The notes beneath the pieces were generated by a model. That model made no database searches, was not told where the DNA came from, and saw only the letters and a list, made by a program, of their open reading frames with translations. Shown here in pieces: positions 37,368 through 47,113 of a stretch of DNA of 64,000 nt. The translations under genes and the position numbers were made by a program. This stretch comes from JACMQX01 sp040385105 (GTDB taxonomy: Bacteria > Pseudomonadota > Gammaproteobacteria > Burkholderiales > Burkholderiaceae_C). Every line of letters begins with the position of its first letter. Position 1 is the stretch's first letter. Where the stretch lies: positions 26,631-90,630 of the forward strand of contig JAZKHY010000049.1 in NCBI GenBank assembly GCA_040385105.1, in the 5' to 3' direction.

Positions 37368-38789
37368 TCAGGAAAATTTGCGGATATCAACAAAATGGCC
37401 ATGTACCGCAGCGGCTGCGGCCATGGCGGGGCTCACGAGATGCGTCCGGCCACCCGCGCCCTGGCGGCCTTCAAAGTTGCGGTTGCTGGTGGAGGCGCAG
37501 CGCTCGCCCGGCTCAAGCCGGTCGGCGTTCATCGCCAGGCACATGGAGCAGCCGGGTTCGCGCCATTCAAAGCCGGCGGCCTTGAAGATTTCATCCAGGC
37601 CTTCGCGTTCGGCCTGGTCTTTCACCAGCCCGGAGCCCGGAACGACCATGGCGAGCTTCACGTTCTTCGCGACCTTCCGGCCGAGTTTCTTCACCACCGC
37701 TGCGGCTTCGCGCATGTCCTCGATCCGGCTGTTGGTGCAGGAGCCGATGAACACCTTGTCTACAAAGATGTCGTCCAGCGCCTTGCCCGGCTGCAGGCCC
37801 ATGTAGGTCAGGGCGCGCTCGATGGCGCCGCGCTTGTTGGCATCCTTTTCCTTGTCGGGGTCGGGAACGCGGTCGTCCACGCCCAGCACCATCTCGGGCG
37901 AGGTGCCCCAGGTGATCTGGGGAATGATCTTCGCAGCGTCAAGTTCGACGACGGTGTCGAACTTCGCATCAGGGTCGGACTGCAGGGTCTTCCAGTAGGC
38001 GACAGCCTGGTCCCATTCCACACCGGCAGGCGCCAGGGGGCGGCCCTTCACGTACTCGATGGTCTTGGCATCGACAGCCACGAGCCCGGCGCGTGCGCCC
38101 GCTTCAATGGCCATGTTGCATACCGTCATGCGCCCTTCCATGGTCAGCGCCCGGATGGCCGAGCCGCCGAACTCGATGGTGTAGCCCGTGCCGCCCGCCG
38201 TGCCGATGCGCCCGATGATGGCCAGCACGATGTCCTTGGCCGTCACGCCGGGGCTGAGCTGCCCCTCCACCTTGACGAGCATGTTCTTCGCCTTCTTGGC
38301 CAGCAGCGTCTGCGTGGCCATGACGTGCTCAACCTCGCTGGTGCCGATGCCGTGCGCCAGGGCGCCGAATGCGCCGTGGGTGGATGTATGCGAGTCGCCG
38401 CAGACAACCGTCATGCCCGGCAGCGTGGCGCCCTGCTCCGGGCCAATGACGTGGACGATACCCTGGCGTTTTGAAAGGAAGGGGAAGAACGCCGCAGCAC
38501 CGAATTCGGCGATGTTGGTGTCCAGCGTCGTGACCTGCTCCTTGCTGATCGGGTCGGTGATGCCGTCGTAGCCCAGTTCCCAGCCGGTGGTCGGCGTGTT
38601 GTGGTCGGCCGTGGCGACGATGGAGCTGACGCGCCAGACCTTGCGGCCCGCAACGCGCAGGCCTTCGAAAGCCTGCGGGCTGGTGACTTCATGCACCAGG
38701 TGCCGGTCGATGTAGAGGATGGCAGTGCCGTCTTCCTCGGTGTGGACGACGTGTTCGTCCCAGATCTTGTCGTACAGGGTGCGTGGCAT
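37368..38789 (-). CDS. leuC: 3-Isopropylmalate dehydratase large subunit
   Basis: Large [4Fe-4S] subunit of isopropylmalate isomerase. The 473-residue product has HLVHEVTSPQAFEGLR at the start, CGDSHTSTHGAFGALAHGIG, and the cluster ligands in FIGSCTNSR and PGCSMCLAMN. The ATG at 38789 is chosen because it begins the conserved RTLYDKIWDEHVV sequence; the upstream extension lacks homology. Its GAGG Shine-Dalgarno is part of a small inverted repeat (GAGG-AAA-CCTC, 38792-38802) that could mask it. LysR precedes it by 38 bases on the same strand. Confidence 0.96.
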   Translation of the reverse strand: MPRTLYDKIWDEHVVHTEEDGTAILYIDRHLVHEVTSPQAFEGLRVAGRKVWRVSSIVATADHNTPTTGWELGYDGITDPISKEQVTTLDTNIAEFGAAAFFPFLSKRQGIVHVIGPEQGATLPGMTVVCGDSHTSTHGAFGALAHGIGTSEVEHVMATQTLLAKKAKNMLVKVEGQLSPGVTAKDIVLAIIGRIGTAGGTGYTIEFGGSAIRALTMEGRMTVCNMAIEAGARAGLVAVDAKTIEYVKGRPLAPAGVEWDQAVAYWKTLQSDPDAKFDTVVELDAAKIIPQITWGTSPEMVLGVDDRVPDPDKEKDANKRGAIERALTYMGLQPGKALDDIFVDKVFIGSCTNSRIEDMREAAAVVKKLGRKVAKNVKLAMVVPGSGLVKDQAEREGLDEIFKAAGFEWREPGCSMCLAMNADRLEPGERCASTSNRNFEGRQGAGGRTHLVSPAMAAAAAVHGHFVDIRKFS

Positions 38790-38827
38790 TGGAGGTTTCC
38801 TCGTGGTCGGTAATTCTAGGCAGTGTT

Positions 38828-39775
38828 TCAGGCGGCGTTCAAGGCAGCCGGCGGCGCAGGGGTGGCGCCGGCCGCAAGGTGGTCCACCAGCAGGCGGGCG
38901 GTCACGGGCAGGGTGGAGAAGTCCCGGGCCACAAGCTGGATGCGGCGGTGGGCCCATGCATCGGTCAATGGCACGCATTCCAGGTCGCCGACGCCATGCA
39001 TCAGCTCGAAGGCGCGTTGCGGCATGATGCCGACGCCCAGGCCGTTGTGGATCATGCGGCACATCGCGTCGAGCCCGGTGACGTGGATGCGCAGCTTGAT
39101 GGTGCGGCCGGTGCGCACCGCCGCAGCGTGCATCGCCAGGTGAATGGAACTGTTGGAATGCAGGCCGACATGGTCGTAGTCGAGACTGGCCTCGAATGCA
39201 AGTGAAGTACCGGCTGCCAGCGGGTGGCCGCGCGGGACGATGAGCACAAGCTGGTCCTCACGGTAGGGAACCGTCTGCAGTTCACCAATGCCGGCCGCGA
39301 TGTTGCAGATGCCGACGTCGGCGGCGCCCTCCTGGACGGCACGGACAACCTCGGTGCTCAGGTGCTCTTCAAGGTCGATCTTGATGCCGGAATGCTCCCG
39401 GATGAAGGCGCCAAGGTCCTCCGGCAGGAACTGCACGATGGCCGAGATGCTGGCATGCACCCGCACATGGCCGCGCACACCGTCGGCATATTCGCTGAGT
39501 TCGCCCTGCATTTTTTCCAGGCTGAACAGCACGGTGCGGGCATGGTGCAGCAGGCTTTCGCCAGCCGGCGTGAGGTTGACGCCGCGCGTGTGACGGTAGA
39601 GCAGCGTGGTGTCCAGCGCAGCCTCCAGGTCGCTCAGCCGCTTGCTCACCGCCGATGCGGCAATGAACTCGCGCTCCGCAGCCTTGCCGATGCTGCCCAG
39701 TTCGCACACCGCCACAAACAGCTGCAGTGAGGTGAGGTCGATCCGGCGGGCGAAATTGCGTTCTGAGGGCTTCAT
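38828..39775 (-). CDS. LysR-family transcriptional regulator
   Basis: A 315-residue regulator with an N-terminal winged helix-turn-helix (LTSLQLFVAVCELGSIGKAA, then SAVSKRLSDLE) and a periplasmic-binding-protein-like effector domain (VHASISAIVQFLPEDLGAF). The start at 39775 is preferred; an in-frame ATG nine codons earlier is possible. It is upstream of leuC on the same strand, with only 38 bases between, rather than divergent from a target, so it may regulate leuC or the gltA side. The effector is unknown. Confidence 0.88.
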   Translation of the reverse strand: MKPSERNFARRIDLTSLQLFVAVCELGSIGKAAEREFIAASAVSKRLSDLEAALDTTLLYRHTRGVNLTPAGESLLHHARTVLFSLEKMQGELSEYADGVRGHVRVHASISAIVQFLPEDLGAFIREHSGIKIDLEEHLSTEVVRAVQEGAADVGICNIAAGIGELQTVPYREDQLVLIVPRGHPLAAGTSLAFEASLDYDHVGLHSNSSIHLAMHAAAVRTGRTIKLRIHVTGLDAMCRMIHNGLGVGIMPQRAFELMHGVGDLECVPLTDAWAHRRIQLVARDFSTLPVTARLLVDHLAAGATPAPPAALNAA

Positions 39776-39896
39776 GGATGAACAGGCTGGCTGTCCAGTC
39801 ATCGTATTTCAAGATGGAAGATCATATTTTCCCTCTTTTGCGCCCGACCCGTCATCGTTAAATGCGATGACGACCATGCCTTCAATGCACGAACGA

Positions 39897-39921
39897 AAAA
39901 GCCCGCGCGGGGCGGGCTTTT
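39897..39921 (-). terminator. Rho-independent terminator after gltA
   Basis: Inverted repeat with 10-base arms AAAAGCCCGC and GCGGGCTTTT around a five-base loop, flanked by A-rich and T-rich sequence on both sides. On the minus strand it lies about 29 bases after the gltA stop and ends in a T-run, a textbook terminator for the sdhCDAB-sdhE-gltA transcript. The remainder of this 174-base gap would contain the LysR promoter, which I could not place. Confidence 0.85.
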
Positions 39922-39949
39922 GGCGTAAAGCGGGCCTGCCCGCCTGAAA

Positions 39950-41260
39950 TCAGCGCACGGCGATGGCCGGCACATCCCGGCGCACCGCGCCGGCAAACAG
40001 CTGGCGCGGCCGGCCGATCTTGTATTCGGGGTCGCCGATCATTTCATTGAGCTGCGCAATCCAGCCCACGGTACGGGCCAGCGCGAACACCGCAGTGAAC
40101 AGCGGCACAGGAATGCCGATGGCGCGCTGCACGATGCCGGAGTAGAAGTCCACATTCGGGTAGAGCTTGCGCGAGACGAAGTATTCGTCTTCCAGGGCGA
40201 TCTTTTCGAGCGCCATGGCCAGCTTGAACAGCGGGTCGTTTTCCAGGCCCAGTTCGCCCAGCACTTCCTTGCAGGTTTCCTGCATCAGCTTGGCGCGCGG
40301 GTCGTAGTTCTTGTAGACGCGGTGGCCGAAGCCCATGAGCTTCACGCCCGAGTTCTTGTCCTTGACCTGCTTGATGAATTCACCGATCTTCTCGACGCCG
40401 CCGGCCTTCTGGATGTCGCCCAGCATGTTGAGCGCCGCCTCGTTGGCGCCCCCATGGGCCGGGCCCCAGAGGCAGGCCACGCCAGCTGCAATGGCTGCGA
40501 ACGGGTTGGTGCCCGACGAGCCGCACAGTCGCACGGTGGAGGTGGAGGCGTTCTGCTCGTGGTCTGCGTGCAGGATGAAGATGCGGTCCAGCGCGCGCTC
40601 GAGCACCGGGTTCACGACATACTCTTCGCAGGGCGTGGCGAACATCATGTGCAGGAAATTGCCTGCATAGCTCAGCTCGTTCTTGGGGTACATGTAGGGC
40701 TGGCCCACGGTGTACTTGTAGGCCATGGCCACGAGCGTCGGCATCTTGGCGATCAGGCGGATGGCCGCGATCTCGCGATGTTCCGGGTTGTTGATGTCCG
40801 TGCTGTCATGGTAGAACGCCGACAGCGCGCCGACGAGGCCCGTCATGATGGCCATCGGGTGCGCATCGCGGCGGAATCCGCGCAGGAAGAACTGCATCTG
40901 CTCGTTGACCATGGTGTGCATGGTGACCAGGCGGCTGAAGTCCTTCTTGCCCTGCGCATTCGGCAGTTCGCCGTAGAGCAGCAGGTGGCAGGTTTCCATG
41001 AAGTCGCACTCGGTCGCGAGCTGCTCAATGGGGTAGCCGCGGTACAGCAGCTCGCCCTTGTCGCCGTCGATATAGGTGATGGCCGACTGCGTGGCTGCCG
41101 TCGACAGGAAGCCCGGGTCATAGGTGAACATGCCGGTCTGCGCGTACAGCTTGCGGATGTCGACGACATCCGGGCCGATCGAGCCCTTGTACACCGGCAG
41201 TTCGACGCTGGGGCTGCCGTTACTGAACGACAGGGTGGCTTTGTTGTCAGCGAGTTTCAT
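39950..41260 (-). CDS. gltA: Citrate synthase, type II
   Basis: Condenses acetyl-CoA with oxaloacetate at the entry to the TCA cycle. The 436-residue protein has the family pattern: N-terminal DKATLSFSNGSPSVELPVY domain as in hexameric proteobacterial enzymes, HADHEQNASTSTVRL with the first catalytic His, HGGANEAALNML, and GFGHRVYKNYDPRA with the second. A good AAGGAAG ribosome-binding site precedes the ATG. It is the last gene after sdhE and has its own terminator downstream. Confidence 0.98.
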   Translation of the reverse strand: MKLADNKATLSFSNGSPSVELPVYKGSIGPDVVDIRKLYAQTGMFTYDPGFLSTAATQSAITYIDGDKGELLYRGYPIEQLATECDFMETCHLLLYGELPNAQGKKDFSRLVTMHTMVNEQMQFFLRGFRRDAHPMAIMTGLVGALSAFYHDSTDINNPEHREIAAIRLIAKMPTLVAMAYKYTVGQPYMYPKNELSYAGNFLHMMFATPCEEYVVNPVLERALDRIFILHADHEQNASTSTVRLCGSSGTNPFAAIAAGVACLWGPAHGGANEAALNMLGDIQKAGGVEKIGEFIKQVKDKNSGVKLMGFGHRVYKNYDPRAKLMQETCKEVLGELGLENDPLFKLAMALEKIALEDEYFVSRKLYPNVDFYSGIVQRAIGIPVPLFTAVFALARTVGWIAQLNEMIGDPEYKIGRPRQLFAGAVRRDVPAIAVR

Positions 41261-41288
41261 TTTGAGCTTCCTTCAGTTTCTATCCCGA

Positions 41289-41591
41289 TCACCCGGCGAT
41301 GGACGCCTGCTGCGGCAGCGGCCTGCCACAGTTGCGCAACATCTCCAGCACTTGTCTTGCTTCTTCTGTTGTTATGTCGGCCCCCGGTTCCCTTCGCCTG
41401 AGTAACAGGTCGAGGAGGTCGTTGTCTGCCAGATCCATCAATTCATTCATCCCGTCGGCCTGCCCTGTGGTCAGGCCTTCTGCATGCCGGGCGAAGAATT
41501 TCTCGATGAACAGGTCGTTTTCCAGCAGGCCGCGCCGGCAGCGCCAGCGCAGTTTGCTCAAACCCCGTTCATCAAGCAATACGTCTTTCAT
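41289..41591 (-). CDS. sdhE: FAD assembly factor SdhE
   Basis: A 100-residue helical protein that promotes covalent flavinylation of SdhA. The signature KLRWRCRRGLLENDLFIEKFF contains the RGxxE motif (RGLLE) that is essential in the family. It is ten bases after sdhB, exactly where a dedicated assembly factor is expected. ATG 41591 is preferred over the GTG one codon upstream. Confidence 0.94.
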   Translation of the reverse strand: MKDVLLDERGLSKLRWRCRRGLLENDLFIEKFFARHAEGLTTGQADGMNELMDLADNDLLDLLLRRREPGADITTEEARQVLEMLRNCGRPLPQQASIAG

Positions 41592-41601
41592 CACACAAGC
41601 A

Positions 41602-42306
41602 TCACACCGCGCGCCTGACCATCAATTCCTTGATCTTGCCGATCGCCTTGGTGGGGTTCAGGCCCTTGGGGCACACGTCCACACAGTTCATGATGGTGTG
41701 GCAGCGGAACAGGCGGTACGGGTCTTCCAGGTTGTCAAGGCGTTCGGCCGTTGCTTCATCGCGGCTGTCGGCGATGAAACGGTAGGCCTGCAGCAGGCCG
41801 GCCGGTCCGACGAATTTGTCGGGGTTCCACCAGAAGCTGGGGCAGCTGGTGGAGCAGCTCGCGCACAGGATGCACTCGTAAAGGCCGTTGAGCTCGTCGC
41901 GCTCCTCCGGACTTTGCAGGCGCTCCTTCTCGGGCGGAATGTTGTCGTTGATCAGGTAGGGCTTGATCGAGTTGTACTGCTTGAAGAACTGAGTCATGTC
42001 CACGATCAGGTCGCGGACGACCGGCAGGCCGGGCAGGGGCTTGAGCACGATGGTGCCAGGCAGCGTGCGCATGTTCGTCAGGCAGGCCAGGCCGTTCTTG
42101 CCATTGATGTTCATCGCATCGGAGCCGCACACGCCTTCACGGCAGGAGCGGCGGAACGAGATGGTCGGATCCTGCGCCTTGAGCTTCATCAGCGCATCCA
42201 GCAGCATGCGCTCGTTGCCCTCGAGTTCGATCTCGATGGTCTGCATGTACGGCTTTGCGTCCTTGTCCGGGTCGTAGCGGTAGATCTGGAATGTTCTTTT
42301 TTGCAT
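41602..42306 (-). CDS. sdhB: Succinate dehydrogenase iron-sulfur subunit
   Basis: Electron-transfer subunit of complex II. The 234-residue protein has three cluster motifs: CREGVCGSDAMNINGKNGLAC shortened here to CREGVCGSDAMNI for the [2Fe-2S], CILCASCSTSCPS for the [4Fe-4S], and CHTIMNCVDVCPKGLNP for the [3Fe-4S]. The start ATG gives MQKRTFQIYRYDPD. It is 22 bases after sdhA in the usual C-D-A-B order. Confidence 0.98.
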   Translation of the reverse strand: MQKRTFQIYRYDPDKDAKPYMQTIEIELEGNERMLLDALMKLKAQDPTISFRRSCREGVCGSDAMNINGKNGLACLTNMRTLPGTIVLKPLPGLPVVRDLIVDMTQFFKQYNSIKPYLINDNIPPEKERLQSPEERDELNGLYECILCASCSTSCPSFWWNPDKFVGPAGLLQAYRFIADSRDEATAERLDNLEDPYRLFRCHTIMNCVDVCPKGLNPTKAIGKIKELMVRRAV

Positions 42307-42328
42307 GGTGGGGTGACCTGTGGCTGGA

Positions 42329-44128
42329 TTAGAAACTGCGAACCTTGAGCGGGACTGACTCGACCGTGAGCGGCTTCATCTGCACCGGCTTGTAGGCAAG
42401 GCGGCTGCCTTCGCTGTACCAGAGGGTGTGCTTGTGCCAGTCGGAGTCGTTGCGGCCGTTCGGGTGCTGCGGCGTGTCGCCGTAGTCGTCCACCGAATGG
42501 GCGCCGCGGCTTTCATGGCGCGCAGCGGCCGACACCATCGTGGCTTCCGCCGCCTCCATCAGGTTCTCGACCTCCAGCGCCTCGATGCGGGCGGTATTGA
42601 AGATCTTGGACTTGTCCTTGAGGTTGATGTTGTTGACGCGGCTGCGCAGTTCCTTGATCTTGACCACGCCGGCGTCCATGCTGGCCTGCGTGCGGAACAC
42701 ACCGGCATGCTGCTGCATGGAGGCGCGGATATCATTGGCGACATCCTGCGCGTACTCGCCGCCGGTGGCGCTGTCCAGGCGCGCGATGCGGGCCATGGAC
42801 CTGTCGGCCGCATCTGCGGGCAACGCCTTGTGGGTCTTGTTCGTCTTGTGGAAATCGACGATGTGGTTGCCGGCCGCACGGCCGAACACCAGCAGGTCCA
42901 GCAGGGAGTTGGTGCCCAGCCGGTTGGCGCCGTGCACGCTGACGCAGGAACATTCGCCCACGGCATACAGGCCGTTCACCGGAACGCTGTTGTTGTCTGC
43001 GTCCTGGGTGACGACCTGGCCGTGGATGTTGGTCGGTATGCCGCCCATCTGGTAGTGGATGGTGGGCACAACCGGGATCGGCTCTCGGGTGATATCCACG
43101 TTGGCGAAGTTGTGGCCGATCTCGAACACCGAAGGCAGGCGCTTCATGATGGTGTCCGAGCCCAGGTGGGTCATGTCCAGGTTGATGTAGTCCTTGTTGG
43201 GGCCGCAGCCGCGGCCTTCCTTGATTTCCTGGTCCATGCAGCGCGAGACGAAATCGCGCGGCGCCAGGTCTTTCAGTGTCGGTGCATAGCGCTCCATGAA
43301 GCGCTCGCCGTTGCTGTTGCGCAAAATCGCGCCCTCGCCGCGGCAGCCTTCGGTCAGCAGCACACCGGCGCCTGCGACGCCGGTCGGGTGGAACTGCCAG
43401 AACTCCATGTCTTCCAGCGGGATGCCGGCGCGCGCCGCCATGCCCAGACCGTCACCGGTGTTGATGAAGGCGTTGGTGCTGGCCGCGAAGATGCGCCCCG
43501 CGCCGCCGGTGGCCAGCAGCGTTGTGCGGGCTTCCAGGATGTGCAGTTCGCCGGTTTCCATCTCCAGCGCGGTGACGCCCACCACGTCGCCATCGGCGTC
43601 GCGGATCAGGTCGAGTGCCATCCATTCGACGAAGAATGCGGTCTTGGACTTGACGTTCTGCTGGTACAGCGTGTGCAGCATCGCGTGGCCTGTGCGGTCT
43701 GCCGCGGCGCAGGCGCGCTCGACTGCCTTCTCGCCGTAGTTGGCCGTGTGGCCACCGAACGGGCGCTGGTAGATCGTGCCGTCGGCATTGCGGTCGAACG
43801 GCATGCCCATGTGCTCAAGGTCATAGACCACATTGGGGGCTTCGCGGCACATGAATTCAATGGCGTCCTGGTCGCCGAGCCAGTCCGAGCCCTTGACGGT
43901 GTCGTAGAAGTGGTAATGCCAGTTGTCCGGGTTCATGTTGCCCAGCGAGGCGCCGATGCCGCCCTGGGCGGCGACGGTATGGGAACGGGTCGGGAACACC
44001 TTGGTCAGCACCGCCACGTTCAGGCCGGCACGGGCCAGCTGCAGGGATGCGCGCATGCCGGAGCCGCCGGCGCCGACGATGACCACGTCGAACTTGCGCT
44101 TGGATATCGAGGAAAGCGATTGGGCCAT
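42329..44128 (-). CDS. sdhA: Succinate dehydrogenase flavoprotein subunit
   Basis: FAD-containing catalytic subunit of complex II that oxidises succinate to fumarate. The 599-residue protein has VVIVGAGGSGMRASLQL for FAD binding, PTRSHTVAAQGG with the flavin-linked His50, and HGANRLGTNSLLDLLVFGR later. Its ATG lies three bases after the sdhD stop. A 617-codon open frame on the opposite strand is a codon shadow of this gene. Confidence 0.98.
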   Translation of the reverse strand: MAQSLSSISKRKFDVVIVGAGGSGMRASLQLARAGLNVAVLTKVFPTRSHTVAAQGGIGASLGNMNPDNWHYHFYDTVKGSDWLGDQDAIEFMCREAPNVVYDLEHMGMPFDRNADGTIYQRPFGGHTANYGEKAVERACAAADRTGHAMLHTLYQQNVKSKTAFFVEWMALDLIRDADGDVVGVTALEMETGELHILEARTTLLATGGAGRIFAASTNAFINTGDGLGMAARAGIPLEDMEFWQFHPTGVAGAGVLLTEGCRGEGAILRNSNGERFMERYAPTLKDLAPRDFVSRCMDQEIKEGRGCGPNKDYINLDMTHLGSDTIMKRLPSVFEIGHNFANVDITREPIPVVPTIHYQMGGIPTNIHGQVVTQDADNNSVPVNGLYAVGECSCVSVHGANRLGTNSLLDLLVFGRAAGNHIVDFHKTNKTHKALPADAADRSMARIARLDSATGGEYAQDVANDIRASMQQHAGVFRTQASMDAGVVKIKELRSRVNNINLKDKSKIFNTARIEALEVENLMEAAEATMVSAAARHESRGAHSVDDYGDTPQHPNGRNDSDWHKHTLWYSEGSRLAYKPVQMKPLTVESVPLKVRSF

Positions 44129-44131
44129 GAC

Positions 44132-44497
44132 TTAGAGTCTCCAGAGGACTTGAACTGCCCAGCCCGCGCATGCGGTCAGCCAGACGATGGTGAGAATTTG
44201 CAGTGCCAAACGAATGGAAACCGGTTTGACATAGTCCATCCAGATATCCCGCATGCCGACCCAGACATGCCACAGCAGTGAAACGATGACGACGAACGTG
44301 AGGACCTTCATCCACTGCGCGGCAAAGATGCCGGCCCAGCGGTCATAGCCGACCGGGCCGCTGGTGGAGACCACCTGCAGCACCACGATCAGCGTGAAGA
44401 CTGCCATGACGAGGGCGGTGACGCGCTGGCTGAGCCAGTCGCGCAGGCCGTAATGCGCGCCGGTGACGATGCGCTTGGAACCGTAATTCACAGACAT
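44132..44497 (-). CDS. sdhD: Succinate dehydrogenase membrane anchor SdhD
   Basis: A 121-residue membrane anchor with three hydrophobic helices. GLRDWLSQRVTALVMAVF and LLWHVWVGMRDIWMDYV are the quinone- and haem-proximal segments. ATG 44497 starts SVNYGSKRIVTGAHYG; the open upstream extension of 17 codons runs into the sdhC end and lacks homology. It is 22 bases downstream of sdhC. Confidence 0.95.
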   Translation of the reverse strand: MSVNYGSKRIVTGAHYGLRDWLSQRVTALVMAVFTLIVVLQVVSTSGPVGYDRWAGIFAAQWMKVLTFVVIVSLLWHVWVGMRDIWMDYVKPVSIRLALQILTIVWLTACAGWAVQVLWRL

Positions 44498-44519
44498 TCT
44501 GGTGTTCCTTGTTGTTGTT

Positions 44520-44954
44520 TTACCAGGCGCCGAACAGCTTGGCACCAATGGCCAGTGTCAGCACCACGCTGATGATGAGTGTTGCCACTGCCGAGCTTTT
44601 GCCGAAACCCTTTTCGGTGGCCGAGTGGCTCACGTCCATCCAGAGGTGGCGCAGGCCGGCGACGAGGTGGTGCAGGAAGGCCCAGATCAGCACCAGTGCC
44701 ACCAGCTTCATGAACCAGCCCGGCACAAACCCCAGGCCGATGTTGAAGGCGGCCTTGAAGCGGGCGTAGGAGAATTCGGAGGAGACGGAAGTGTCGAACA
44801 TCCAGATGATGAAAGGCATCAGCAGGAACATGATTGCGCCGCTGATCCGGTGCAGGATGGACACGATGCCGGCCGCGGGAAGCCGGTATTTCGGCAGGTC
44901 GGTGAAGGCGTTGATGTTGCGGAATTCAGGCCGCTTTTTCGCGAGCTCGGTCAT
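44520..44954 (-). CDS. sdhC: Succinate dehydrogenase cytochrome b556 subunit SdhC
   Basis: First gene of the sdh operon, encoding a 144-residue membrane anchor. RPEFRNINAFTDLPKYRLP leads to SILHRISGAIMFLLMPF, the quinone-site Ser/Arg region, and HHLVAGLRHLWMD carries the haem-ligand His. Three hydrophobic helices are evident. The upstream 133-base gap to gntR should contain the operon promoter. Confidence 0.96.
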   Translation of the reverse strand: MTELAKKRPEFRNINAFTDLPKYRLPAAGIVSILHRISGAIMFLLMPFIIWMFDTSVSSEFSYARFKAAFNIGLGFVPGWFMKLVALVLIWAFLHHLVAGLRHLWMDVSHSATEKGFGKSSAVATLIISVVLTLAIGAKLFGAW

Positions 44955-45013
44955 GTGGATGTGCTTTCGTGGATGTAACTGGCTTGTAATTTCGTGATCG
45001 CGGTCAACTCAAA

Positions 45014-45019
45014 ATTCTA
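45014..45019 (-). promoter_or_regulatory. Candidate -10 box of the sdh operon
   Basis: TAGAAT on the minus strand, five of six matches to the consensus, lies about 60 bases upstream of the sdhC start. No convincing -35 sequence is spaced correctly, so activation by another factor is possible. The rest of the 133-base gap shows nothing else I can name. Confidence 0.3.
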
Positions 45020-45087
45020 TTGCAACGCAGCAAGCGCCGCGCAGCGGCCACGATTTATCGGCACGGCAGGCTGTGCACGCACCAAGA

Positions 45088-45870
45088 CTAGCTCAGTTCA
45101 TTGCGGTAGTGATGGGTATCGGTGCGGTACAGGCCGCGGCGCAGTTCCATGGGTACGTCGTTGTAGGTATAGGCGGTCCGTTCGACGCTTAGCAGGGGTG
45201 TTGAGCGCTCCACTTTCAATAGCGCGCACTGGGCGTCGTCGGGCGATACGGCGCGGATTTTTTCTTCGGCGCGCACCATGCGCACGCCGAACTCGGTCTC
45301 GAACAGTGCGTACATCGGCCCGTGGTAGTCAGCCAGCCGCTCGGCCGTCAGTCCCTTGAAGGGTGCGCCTGGCAGCCACAGGTCTTCCAGGATGGTGGGC
45401 ACGCCCGCGAATGCCAGGATCCGCCGCACCTGCAGTACCGCGTCGCCAGGGCGCAGCGCGAGCGCCCTGGCAATGTCGGCTGTGGCGCGCAGGCGCTTGC
45501 AGTCGACGATGTCGCGCTGCGCCGGTCCTTCGCTGTCCAGGTCGCCGCTGTCCGGCATGAGCTTGAGGAAGCGGTATTGGACATGCTGCTCGGCATGCGT
45601 CGCGACGAAAGTGCCCTTGCCCTGCCTGCGGATGACCAGGTTTTCGGCAGCCAGCTCGTCGATGGCCTTGCGCACGGTGCCCTGGCTCACGCGGAAGCGC
45701 GCGGCAAGGTCCATCTCACTGGGGATGGCCTCACCCGGCTTCCATTCACCGGCCTGCAGGCTCTGCAGGATCAGCGACTTGATCTGCTGGTACAGCGGGC
45801 TGAACGCCGGCGTCGACAGCGCGGAGGCAGCTTCGGCGCCGTCGGCGGGAGGTGGAAATGTCTGTGCCAT
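45088..45870 (-). CDS. GntR-family (HutC/UTRA) transcriptional regulator
   Basis: A 260-residue regulator. The N-terminal winged helix (PLYQQIKSLILQSLQAGEWK, EMDLAARFRVSQGTVRKAID, VIRRQGKGTFVA) is typical GntR, and the C-terminal part is a UTRA ligand-binding domain (ERLADYHGPMYALFETEF). It lies between sdhCDAB-gltA and the divergent mdh, so it is a good candidate regulator of TCA-cycle genes. A perfect palindrome in the divergent region could be its operator. The ligand is unknown. Confidence 0.9.
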   Translation of the reverse strand: MAQTFPPPADGAEAASALSTPAFSPLYQQIKSLILQSLQAGEWKPGEAIPSEMDLAARFRVSQGTVRKAIDELAAENLVIRRQGKGTFVATHAEQHVQYRFLKLMPDSGDLDSEGPAQRDIVDCKRLRATADIARALALRPGDAVLQVRRILAFAGVPTILEDLWLPGAPFKGLTAERLADYHGPMYALFETEFGVRMVRAEEKIRAVSPDDAQCALLKVERSTPLLSVERTAYTYNDVPMELRRGLYRTDTHHYRNELS

Positions 45871-45943
45871 GGGACTTCAGTCGCTTGCGGGTCGGATGTG
45901 TCTCGGGATGGCCGGGAGGAAGATCAATAGTGACTGAATCATA

Positions 45944-45955
45944 TCTTATATAAGA
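45944..45955. promoter_or_regulatory. Perfect palindrome TCTTATATAAGA, probable GntR operator
   Basis: A 12-base perfect palindrome in the 233-base gtnR-mdh divergent gap, followed by a partial repeat (catAAGAC) just downstream. It sits 11 bases before the -35 box of mdh and about 75 bases from the gntR start. Such AT-rich palindromes with short half-sites are typical of GntR/HutC operators. Binding is inferred. Confidence 0.55.
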
Positions 45956-45966
45956 CATAAGACAAA

Positions 45967-45996
45967 TTGACGGCTCAGGGTTTTCGAGAGTAAACT
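45967..45996 (+). promoter_or_regulatory. Candidate promoter of mdh
   Basis: TTGACG (45967-45972) and TAAACT (45991-45996) are separated by 18 bases. The -35 matches five of six and the -10 four of six of the sigma-70 consensus. It lies about 110 bases before the mdh start, right beside the palindrome. Confidence 0.5.
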
Positions 45997-46103
45997 CGCA
46001 GGCTGTTTCGAAGGCCAGAACCGCCTGTTTCCATGCCGGAAATCCAGGGCGGCTCAAGGTCTCCAGTTTGCGACCAGTTCCACAACATTCCTGGAGTTTT
46101 CTC

Positions 46104-47090
<987 letters not shown>

Positions 47091-47113
47091 TAGCCCAAGC
47101 CAGGCTGCCTGCA

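Noticed and set aside
42428..44281. Open frame of 617 codons on the plus strand
   Set aside because: Antisense to sdhA; no recognisable protein features and a low-complexity composition.
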